The notes under the pieces: model-generated
Database searches by the model: none
What the model saw: the letters and a program-made list of their open reading frames with translations, nothing else
Told to the model about the DNA's origin: nothing
Shown: positions 50,007 through 62,000 of the stretch, piece after piece
Numbering within the stretch: the first letter of the stretch is position 1
Layout of the letters: every line of letters starts with the position of its first letter
Made by a program: the position numbers and the translations under genes
DNA from: Elymus sibiricus
Lineage: Eukaryota > Streptophyta > Magnoliopsida > Poales > Poaceae
Direction of reading: 5' to 3'
DNA: 64,000 bases
Assembly (NCBI GenBank): GCA_039707655.1
Contig: CM077673.1
Span: 5,652,001 to 5,716,000 of the forward strand

Positions 50007-53000
50007 GTGAATAATAGCACAGAAAGCTAGTAAGAATGGACCAAATCTGCGAGTTTTGGCGAGGTCCCCGTAACCGGACCCCGGGCTTCCCCGAACGTTC
50101 GGACGACCACGACAACCAAAAAACAGTGAATAATAGCATAGAAAACCGGTAAGAATGGACCAAATCTGCGAGTTTTGGCAAGGTCCCCGTAACCGGACCC
50201 CGGGCATCCCCAAATGTTGGGACGACCACAAGAACCAAAAACAGTGAATAATAGCATAGAAAACAGGTAAGAATGGACCAAATCTGCGAGTTTTGGCGAG
50301 GTCCCCGTAAGCGGACCCCATGGTTCCCTGAACGTTTCGATCGTCCCGAGACCCAAAATCAGTGAGTAATAGCATAGAAAACAGGCCGGAACAGACAAAA
50401 TCTGCTAGTTTTGGCGAGGTCCCGGTAACCGATCCACGGGCTTCCCCGAATGTTCGGACGACCACGACAACCAAAAAAACAGTGAATAATAGCATAGAAA
50501 TCTGGTCAGAATGGACAAAATCTGCGAGTTTTGGCGAGGTCCCCGTAAGCGGACCCCGGGGTTCCCCGAACATTTGGATCGCCCCGGGACCCATAATCAG
50601 AGAGTAATAGCATAGAAAACAGGTAAGAATGGACCAAATCTGCGAGTTTTGGCGATGTCCCCGTAACCGGTCCACGGGCTTCCCCGAACGTTCGGACGAC
50701 CAAGACAACCAAAAAACAGTGAATAATAGAACAGGAAACTAGTAAGAATGGACCAAATCTGCGAGTTTTGGTGAGGTCCCCGTAACCGGACCCTGGGCTT
50801 CCCCGAACGTTCGGACGACCACGACAACCAAAAAACAGTGAATAATAGCATAGAAAACTGGTAAGAATGCACCAAATTTGCGAGTTTTGGCAAGGTCCCC
50901 GTAACCGGACCCCGAGCATCCCCAAATGTTGGGACGACCACAACAACCAAAAACAGTGAATAATAGCATAGAAAACTGGTCAAACTGGACCAAATCTGCG
51001 AGTTCTGGCGAGGTCCCCGTAAGCGGACCCCATGGTTCCCCGAACGTCTCGATCGTCCCAAGACCCAAAATCAGTGAGTAATAGCATAGAAAACTGGCCG
51101 GAACAGACAAAATCTGCTAGTTTTGGCGAGGTCCCGGTAAACGGTCCACGGGCTTCCCCGAATGTTCGGACGGCCACGACAACCAAAAAAACAGTGAATA
51201 ATAGCATAGAAATCTGGTTAGAATGGACAAAATCTGCGAGTTTTGGCGAGGTCCCCGTAAGCGGACCCCGGGGTTCCCCGAACATTTGGATCGCCCCGGG
51301 ACCCATAATCAGACAGTAATAGCATAGAAAACAGGTAAGAATTGACCAAATCTGCGAGTTTTGGCGATGTCACCGTAACCGGTCCACGGGCATCCCCGAA
51401 CGTTCGGACGACCAAGACAACGAAAAAACAGTGAATAATAGCACAGAAAACTAGTAAGAATGGACCAAATCTGCGAGTTTTGGCGAGGTCCCCGTAATCG
51501 GACCCCCGGCTTCCCCGAACGTTCGGACGACCACGACAATCAAAAAACAGTGAATAATAGCATAGAAAACGGGTAAGAATGGACCAAATCTGCGAGTTTT
51601 GGCAAGGTCCCCGTAACCGGTCCCCGGGCATCCCCAAATGTTGGGACGACCACAACAACCAAAAACAGTGAATAATAGCATAGAAAACAGGTAAGAATGG
51701 ACCAAATCTGCGAGTTTTGGCGAGGTCCCCGTAAGCGGACCCCATGGTTCCCCGAACGTCTCGATCGTCCCGAGACCCAAAATCAGTGAGTAATAGCATA
51801 GAAAACTGACCGGAACAGACAAAATCTGCTAGTTTTGGCGAGGTTCCGGTAACCGGTCCACGGGCTTCCCCGAATGTTTGGACGGCCACGACAACCAAAA
51901 AAACAGTGAATAATAGCATAGAAATCTGGTCAGAATGGACAAAATCTGCGAGTTTTCGGGAGGTCCCCGTAAGCGAACCCCGGGGTTCCCCGAACATTTG
52001 GATCGCCCCGGGACCCATAATCAGTGAGTAATAGCATAGAAAATAGGTAAGAATGGACCAAATCTGCGAGTTTTGGCGATGTCAACGTAACCGGTCCACA
52101 GGCTTCCCCGAACGTTCGGACGACCAAGACAACCAAAAAACAGTGAATAATAGCACAGAAAGCTAGTAAGAATGGACCAAATCTGCGAGTTTTGGCGAGG
52201 TCCCCGTAACCGGACCCCGGGCTTCCCCGAACGTTCGGACGACCACGACAACCAAAAAACAGTGAATAATAGCATAGAAAACCGGTAAGAATGGACCAAA
52301 TCTGCGAGTTTTGGCAAGGTCCCCGTAACCGGACCCCGGGCATCCCCAAATGTTGGGACGACCACAAGAACCAAAAACAGTGAATAATAGCATAGAAAAC
52401 AGGTAAGAATGGACCAAATCTGCGAGTTTTGGCGAGGTCCCCGTAAGCGGACCCCATGGTTCCCTGAACGTTTCGATCGTCCCGAGACCCAAAATCAGTG
52501 AGTAATAGCATAGAAAACAGGCCGGAACAGACAAAATCTGCTAGTTTTGGCGAGGTCCCGGTAACCGATCCACGGGCTTCCCCGAATGTTCGGACGACCA
52601 CGACAACCAAAAAAACAGTGAATAATAGCATAGAAATCTGGTCAGAATGGACAAAATCTGCGAGTTTTGGCGAGGTCCCCGTAAGCGGACCCCCGGGGTT
52701 CCCCGAACATTTGGATCGCCCCGGGACCCATAATCAGAGAGTAATAGCATAGAAAACAGGTAAGAATGGACCAAATCTGCGAGTTTTGGCGATGTCCCCG
52801 TAACCGGTCCACGGGCTTCCCCGAACGTTCGGACGACCAAGACAACCAAAAAACAGTGAATAATAGAACAGGAAACTAGTAAGAATGGACCAAATCTGCG
52901 AGTTTTGGTGAGGTCCCCGTAACCGGACCCTGGGCTTCCCCGAACGTTCGGACGACCACGACAACCAAAAAACAGTGAATAATAGCATAGAAAACTGGTA

Positions 53001-56000
53001 AGAATGCACCAAATTTGCGAGTTTTGGCAAGGTCCCCGTAACCGGACCCCGAGCATCCCCAAATGTTGGGACGACCACAACAACCAAAAACTGTGAATAA
53101 TAGCATAGAAAACTGGTCAAACTGGACCAAATCTGCGAGTTCTGGCGAGGTCCCCGTAAGCGGACCCCATGGTTCCCCGAACGTCTCGATCGTCCCAAGA
53201 CCCAAAATCAGTGAGTAATAGCATAGAAAACTGGCCGGAACAGACAAAATCTGCTAGTTTTGGCGAGGTCCCGGTAAACGGTCCACGGGCTTCCCCGAAT
53301 GTTCGGACGGCCACGACAACCAAAAAAACAGTGAATAATAGCATAGAAATCTGGTTAGAATGGACAAAATCTGCGAGTTTTGGCGAGGTCCCCGTAAGCG
53401 GACCCCGGGGTTCCCCGAACATTTGGATCGCCCCGGGACCCATAATCATTCAGTAATAGCATAGAAAACAGGTAAGAATTGACCAAATCTGCGAGTTTTG
53501 GCGATGTCACCGTAACCGGTCCACGGTCTTCCCCGAACGTTCGGACGACCAAGACAACGAAAAAACAGTGAATAATAGCACAGAAAACTAGTAAGAATGG
53601 ACCAAATCTGCGAGTTTTGGCGAGGTCCCCGTAATCGGACCCCCGGCTTCCCCGAACGTTCGGACGACCACGACAATCAAAAAACAGTGAATAATAGCAT
53701 AGAAAACGGGTAAGAATGGACCAAATCTGCGAGTTTTGGCAAGGTCCCCGTAACCGGTCCCCGGGCATCCCCAAATGTTGGGACGACCACAACAACCAAA
53801 AACAGTGAATAATAGCATAGAAAACAGGTAAGAATGGACCAAATCTGCGAGTTTTGGCGAGGTCCCCGTAAGCGGACCCCATGGTTCCCCGAACGTCTCG
53901 ATCGTCCCGAGACCCAAAATCAGTGAGTAATAGCATAGAAAACTGGCCGGAACAGACAAAATCTGCTAGTTTTGGCGAGGTTCCGGTAACCGGTCCACGG
54001 GCTTCCCCGACTGTTTGGACGGCCACGACAACCAAAAAAACAGTGAATAATAGCATAGAAATCTGGTCAGAATGGACAAAATCTGCGAGTTTTCGGGAGG
54101 TCCCCGTAAGCGAACCCCGGGGTTCCCCGAACATTTGGATCGCCCCGGGACCCATAATCAGTGAGTAATAGCATAGAAAATAGGTAAGAATGGACCAAAT
54201 CTGCGAGTTTTGGCGATGTCAACGTAACCGGTCCACAGGCTTCCCCGAACGTTCGGACGACCAAGACAACCAAAAAACAGTGAATAATAGCACAGAAAGC
54301 TAGTAAGAATGGACCAAATCTGCGAGTTTTGGCGAGGTCCCCGTAACCGGACCCCGGGCTTCCCCGAACGTTCGGACGACCACGACAACCAAAAAACAGT
54401 GAATAATAGCATAGAAAACCGGTAAGAATGGACCAAATCTGCGAGTTTTGGCAAGGTCCCCGTAACCGGACACCGGGCATCCCCAAATGTTGGGACGACC
54501 ACAAGAACCAAAAACAGTGAATAATAGCATAGAAAACAGGTAAGAATGGACCAAATCTGCGAGTTTTGGCGAGGTCCCCGTAAGCGGACCACATGGTTCC
54601 CTGAACGTTTCGATCGTCCCGAGACCCAAAATCAGTGAGTAATAGCATAAAAAACTGGCCGGAACAGACAAAATCTGCTAGTTTTGGCGAGGTCCCGGTA
54701 ACCGATCCACGGGCTTCCCCGAATGTTCGGACGACCACGACAACCAAAAAAACAGTGAATAATAGCATAGAAATCTGGTCAGAATGGACAAAATCTACGA
54801 GTTTTGGCGAGGTCCCCGTAAGCGGACCCCGGGGTTCCCCGAACATTTGGATCGCCCCGGGACCCATAATCAGAGAGTAATAGCATAGAAAACAGGTAAG
54901 AATGGACCAAATCTGGGAGTTTTGGCGATGTCCCCGTAACCGGTCCACGGGCTTCCCCGAACGTTCGGACGACCAAGACAACCAAAAAACAGTGAATAAT
55001 AGAACAGGAAACTAGTAAGAATGGACCAAATCTGCGAGTTTTGGTAGGGTCCCCGTAACCGGACCCTGGGCTTCCCCGAACGTTCGGACGACCACGACAA
55101 CCAAAAAACAGTGAATAATAGCATAGAAAACTGGTAAGAATGCACCAAATTTGCGAGTTTTGGCAAGGTCCCCGTAACCGGACCCCGAGCATCCCCAAAT
55201 GTTGGGACGACCACAACAACCAAAAACTGTGAATAATAGCATACAAAACTGGTCAAACTGGACCAAATCTGCGAGTTCTGGCGAGGTCCCCGTAAGCGGA
55301 CCCCATGGTTCCCCGAACGTCTCGATCGTCCCAAGACCCAAAATCAGTGAGTAATAGCATAGAAAACTGGCCGGAACAGACAAAATCTGCTAGTTTTGGC
55401 GAGGTCCCGGTAAACGGTCCACGGGCTTCCCCGAATGTTCGGACGGCCACGACAACCAAAAAAACAGTGAATAATAGCATAGAAATCTGGTTAGAATGGA
55501 CAAAATCTGCGAGTTTTGGCGAGGTCCCCGTAAGCGGACCCCGGGGTTCCCCGAACATTTGGATCGCCCCGGGACCCATAATCAGACAGTAATAGCATAG
55601 AAAACAGGTAAGAATTGACCAAATCTGCGAGTTTTGGCGATGTCACCGTAACCGGTCCACGGGCTTCCCCGAACGTTCGGACGACCAAGACAACGAAAAA
55701 ACAGTGAATAATAGCACAGAAAACTAGTAAGAATGGACCAAATCTGCGAGTTTTGGCGAGGTCCCCGTAATCGGACCCCCGGCTTCCCCGAACGTTCGGA
55801 CGACCACGACAATCAAAAAACAGTGAATAATAGCATAGAAAACGGGTAAGAATGGACCAAATCTGCGAGTTTTGGCAAGGTCCCCGTAACCGGTCCCCGG
55901 GCATCCCCAAATGTTGGGACGACCACAACAACCAAAAACAGTGAATAATAGCATAGAAAACAGGTAAGAATGGACCAAATCTGCGAGTTTTGGCGAGGTC

Positions 56001-59000
56001 CCCGTAAGCGGACCCCATGGTTCCCCGAACGTCTCGATCGTCCCGAGACCCAAAATCAGTGAGTAATAGCATAGAAAACTGGATGGAACAGACAAAATCT
56101 GCTAGTTTTGGCGAGGTTCCGGTAACCGGTCCACGGGCTTCCCCGACTGTTTGGACGGCCACGACAACCAAAAAAACAGTGAATAATAGCATAGAAATCT
56201 GGTCAGAATGGACAAAATCTGCGAGTTTTCGGGAGGTCCCCGTAAGCGAACCCCGGGGTTCCCCGAACATTTGGATCGCCCCGGGACCCATAATCAGTGA
56301 GTAATAGCATAGAAAATAGGTAAGAATGGACCAAATCTGCGAGTTTTGGCGATGTCAACGTAACCGGTCCACAGGCTTCCCCGAACGTTCGGACGACCAA
56401 GACAACCAAAAAACAGTGAATAATAGCACAGAAAGCTAGTAAGAATGGACCAAATCTGCGAGTTTTGGCGAGGTCCCCGTAACCGGACCCCGGGCTTCCC
56501 CGAACGTTCGGACGACCACGACAACCAAAAAACAGTGAATAATAGCATAGAAAACCGGTAAGAATGGACCAAATCTGCGAGTTTTGGCAAGGTCCCCGTA
56601 ACCGGACACCGGGCATCCCCAAATGTTGGGACGACCACAAGAACCAAAAACAGTGAATAATAGCATAGAAAACAGGTAAGAATGGACCAAATCTGCGAGT
56701 TTTGGCGAGGTCCCCGTAAGCGGACCACATGGTTCCCTGAACGTTTCGATCGTCCCGAGACCCAAAATCAGTGAGTAATAGCATAAAAAACTGGCCGGAA
56801 CAGACAAAATCTGCTAGTTTTGGCGAGGTCCCGGTAACCGATCCACGGGCTTCCCCGAATGTTCGGACGACCACGACAACCAAAAAAACAGTGAATAATA
56901 GCATAGAAATCTGGTCAGAATGGACAAAATCTACGAGTTTTGGCGAGGTCCCCGTAAGCGGACCCCGGGGTTCCCCGAACATTTGGATCGCCCCGGGACC
57001 CATAATCAGAGAGTAATAGCATAGAAAACAGGTAAGAATGGACCAAATCTGGGAGTTTTGGCGATGTCCCCGTAACCGGTCCACGGGCTTCCCCGAACGT
57101 TCGGACGACCAAGACAACCAAAAAACAGTGAATAATAGAACAGGAAACTAGTAAGAATGGACCAAATCTGCGAGTTTTGGTAGGGTCCCCGTAACCGGAC
57201 CCTGGGCTTCCCCGAACGTTCGGACGACCACGACAACCAAAAAACAGTGAATAATAGCATAGAAAACTGGTAAGAATGCACCAAATTTGCGAGTTTTGGC
57301 AAGGTCCCCGTAACCGGACCCCGAGCATCCCCAAATGTTGGGACGACCACAACAACCAAAAACTGTGAATAATAGCATACAAAACTGGTCAAACTGGACC
57401 AAATCTGCGAGTTCTGGCGAGGTCCCCGTAAGCGGACCCCATGGTTCCCCGAACGTCTCGATCGTCCCAAGACCCAAAATCAGTGAGTAATAGCATAGAA
57501 AACTGGCCGGAACAGACAAAATCTGCTAGTTTTGGCGAGGTCCCGGTAAACGGTCCACGGGCTTCCCCGAATGTTCGGACGGCCACGACAACCAAAAAAA
57601 CAGTGAATAATAGCATAGAAATCTGGTTAGAATGGACAAAATCTGCGAGTTTTGGCGAGGTCCCCGTAAGCGGACCCCGGGGTTCCCCGAACATTTGGAT
57701 CGCCCCGGGACCCATAATCAGACAGTAATAGCATAGAAAACAGGTAAGAATTGACCAAATCTGCGAGTTTTGGCGATGTCACCGTAACCGGTCCACGGGC
57801 TTCCCCGAACGTTCGGACGACCAAGACAACGAAAAAACAGTGAATAATAGCACAGAAAACTAGTAAGAATGGACCAAATCTGCGAGTTTTGGCGAGGTCC
57901 CCGTAATCGGACCCCCGGCTTCCCCGAACGTTCGGACGACCACGACAATCAAAAAACAGTGAATAATAGCATAGAAAACGGGTAAGAATGGACCAAATCT
58001 GCGAGTTTTGGCAAGGTCCCCGTAACCGGTCCCCGGGCATCCCCAAATGTTGGGACGACCACAACAACCAAAAACAGTGAATAATAGCATAGAAAACAGG
58101 TAAGAATGGACCAAATCTGCGAGTTTTGGCGAGGTCCCCGTAAGCGGACCCCATGGTTCCCCGAACGTCTCGATCGTCCCGAGACCCAAAATCAGTGAGT
58201 AATAGCATAGAAAACTGGATGGAACAGACAAAATCTGCTAGTTTTGGCGAGGTTCCGGTAACCGGTCCACGGGCTTCCCCGACTGTTTGGACGGCCACGA
58301 CAACCAAAAAAACAGTGAATAATAGCATAGAAATCTGGTCAGAATGGACAAAATCTGCGAGTTTTCGGGAGGTCCCCGTAAGCGAACCCCGGGGTTCCCC
58401 GAACATTTGGATCGCCCCGGGACCCATAATCAGTGAGTAATAGCATAGAAAATAGGTAAGAATGGACCAAATCTGCGAGTTTTGGCGATGTCAACGTAAC
58501 CGGTCCACAGGCTTCCCCGAACGTTCGGACGACCAAGACAACCAAAAAACAGTGAATAATAGCACAGAAAGCTAGTAAGAATGGACCAAATCTGCGAGTT
58601 TTGGCGAGGTCCCCGTAACCGGACCCCGGGCTTCCCCGAACGTTCGGACGACCACGACAACCAAAAAACAGTGAATAATAGCATAGAAAACCGGTAAGAA
58701 TGGACCAAATCTGCGAGTTTTGGCAAGGTCCCCGTAACCGGACACCGGGCATCCCCAAATGTTGGGACGACCACAAGAACCAAAAACAGTGAATAATAGC
58801 ATAGAAAACAGGTAAGAATGGACCAAATCTGCGAGTTTTGGCGAGGTCCCCGTAAGCGGACCACATGGTTCCCTGAACGTTTCGATCGTCCCGAGACCCA
58901 AAATCAGTGAGTAATAGCATAAAAAACTGGCCGGAACAGACAAAATCTGCTAGTTTTGGCGAGGTCCCGGTAACCGATCCACGGGCTTCCCCGAATGTTC

Positions 59001-62000
59001 GGACGACCACGACAACCAAAAAAACAGTGAATAATAGCATAGAAATCTGGTCAGAATGGACAAAATCTACGAGTTTTGGCGAGGTCCCCGTAAGCGGACC
59101 CCGGGGTTCCCCGAACATTTGGATCGCCCCGGGACCCATAATCAGAGAGTAATAGCATAGAAAACAGGTAAGAATGGACCAAATCTGGGAGTTTTGGCGA
59201 TGTCCCCGTAACCGGTCCACGGGCTTCCCCGAACGTTCGGACGACCAAGACAACCAAAAAACAGTGAATAATAGAACAGGAAACTAGTAAGAATGGACCA
59301 AATCTGCGAGTTTTGGTAGGGTCCCCGTAACCGGACCCTGGGCTTCCCCGAACGTTCGGACGACCACGACAACCAAAAAACAGTGAATAATAGCATAGAA
59401 AACTGGTAAGAATGCACCAAATTTGCGAGTTTTGGCAAGGTCCCCGTAACCGGACCCCGAGCATCCCCAAATGTTGGGACGACCACAACAACCAAAAACT
59501 GTGAATAATAGCATACAAAACTGGTCAAACTGGACCAAATCTGCGAGTTCTGGCGAGGTCCCCGTAAGCGGACCCCATGGTTCCCCGAACGTCTCGATCG
59601 TCCCAAGACCCAAAATCAGTGAGTAATAGCATAGAAAACTGGCCGGAACAGACAAAATCTGCTAGTTTTGGCGAGGTCCCGGTAAACGGTCCACGGGCTT
59701 CCCCGAATGTTCGGACGGCCACGACAACCAAAAAAACAGTGAATAATAGCATAGAAATCTGGTTAGAATGGACAAAATCTGCGAGTTTTGGCGAGGTCCC
59801 CGTAAGCGGACCCCGGGGTTCCCCGAACATTTGGATCGCCCCGGGACCCATAATCAGACAGTAATAGCATAGAAAACAGGTAAGAATTGACCAAATCTGC
59901 GAGTTTTGGCGATGTCACCGTAACCGGTCCACGGGCTTCCCCGAACGTTCGGACGACCAAGACAACGAAAAAACAGTGAATAATAGCACAGAAAACTAGT
60001 AAGAATGGACCAAATCTGCGAGTTTTGGCGAGGTCCCCGTAATCGGACCCCCGGCTTCCCCGAATGTTCGGACGACCACGACAATCAAAAAACAGTGAAT
60101 AATAGCATAGAAAACGGGTAAGAATGGACCAAATCTGCGAGTTTTGGCAAGGTCCCCGTAACCGGTCCCCGGGCATCCCCAAATGTTGGGACGACCACAA
60201 CAACCAAAAACAGTGAATAATAGCATAGAAAACAGGTAAGAATGGACCAAATCTGCGAGTTTTGGCGAGGTCCCCGTAAGCGGACCCCATGGTTCCCCGA
60301 ACGTCTCGATCGTCCCGAGACCCAAAATCAGTGAGTAATAGCATAGAAAACTGGATGGAACAGACAAAATCTGCTAGTTTTGGCGAGGTTCCGGTAACCG
60401 GTCCACGGGCTTCCCCGACTGTTTGGACGGCCACGACAACCAAAAAAACAGTGAATAATAGCATAGAAATCTGGTCAGAATGGACAAAATCTGCGAGTTT
60501 TCGGGAGGTCCCCGTAAGCGAACCCCGGGGTTCCCCGAACATTTGGATCGCCCCGGGACCCATAATCAGTGAGTAATAGCATAGAAAATAGGTAAGAATG
60601 GACCAAATCTGCGAGTTTTGGCGATGTCAACGTAACCGGTCCACAGGCTTCCCCGAACGTTCGGACGACCAAGACAACCAAAAAACAGTGAATAATAGCA
60701 CAGAAAGCTAGTAAGAATGGACCAAATCTGCGAGTTTTGGCGAGGTCCCCGTAACCGGACCCCGGGCTTCCCCGAACGTTCGGACGACCACGACAACCAA
60801 AAAACAGTGAATAATAGCATAGAAAACCGGTAAGAATGGACCAAATCTGCGAGTTTTGGCAAGGTCCCCGTAACCGGACACCGGGCATCCCCAAATGTTG
60901 GGACGACCACAAGAACCAAAAACAGTGAATAATAGCATAGAAAACAGGTAAGAATGGACCAAATCTGCGAGTTTTGGCGAGGTCCCCGTAAGCGGACCAC
61001 ATGGTTCCCTGAACGTTTCGATCGTCCCGAGACCCAAAATCAGTGAGTAATAGCATAAAAAACTGGCCGGAACAGACAAAATCTGCTAGTTTTGGCGAGG
61101 TCCCGGTAACCGATCCACGGGCTTCCCCGAATGTTCGGACGACCACGACAACCAAAAAAACAGTGAATAATAGCATAGAAATCTGGTCAGAATGGACAAA
61201 ATCTACGAGTTTTGGCGAGGTCCCCGTAAGCGGACCCCGGGGTTCCCCGAACATTTGGATCGCCCCGGGACCCATAATCAGAGAGTAATAGCATAGAAAA
61301 CAGGTAAGAATGGACCAAATCTGGGAGTTTTGGCGATGTCCCCGTAACCGGTCCACGGGCTTCCCCGAACGTTCGGACGACCAAGACAACCAAAAAACAG
61401 TGAATAATAGAACAGGAAACTAGTAAGAATGGACCAAATCTGCGAGTTTTGGTAGGGTCCCCGTAACCGGACCCTGGGCTTCCCCGAACGTTCGGACGAC
61501 CACGACAACCAAAAAACAGTGAATAATAGCATAGAAAACTGGTAAGAATGCACCAAATTTGCGAGTTTTGGCAAGGTCCCCGTAACCGGACCCCGAGCAT
61601 CCCCAAATGTTGGGACGACCACAACAACCAAAAACTGTGAATAATAGCATACAAAACTGGTCAAACTGGACCAAATCTGCGAGTTCTGGCGAGGTCCCCG
61701 TAAGCGGACCCCATGGTTCCCCGAACGTCTCGATCGTCCCAAGACCCAAAATCAGTGAGTAATAGCATAGAAAACTGGCCGGAACAGACAAAATCTGCTA
61801 GTTTTGGCGAGGTCCCGGTAAACGGTCCACGGGCTTCCCCGAATGTTCGGACGGCCACGACAACCAAAAAAACAGTGAATAATAGCATAGAAATCTGGTT
61901 AGAATGGACAAAATCTGCGAGTTTTGGCGAGGTCCCCGTAAGCGGACCCCGGGGTTCCCCGAACATTTGGATCGCCCCGGGACCCATAATCAGACAGTAA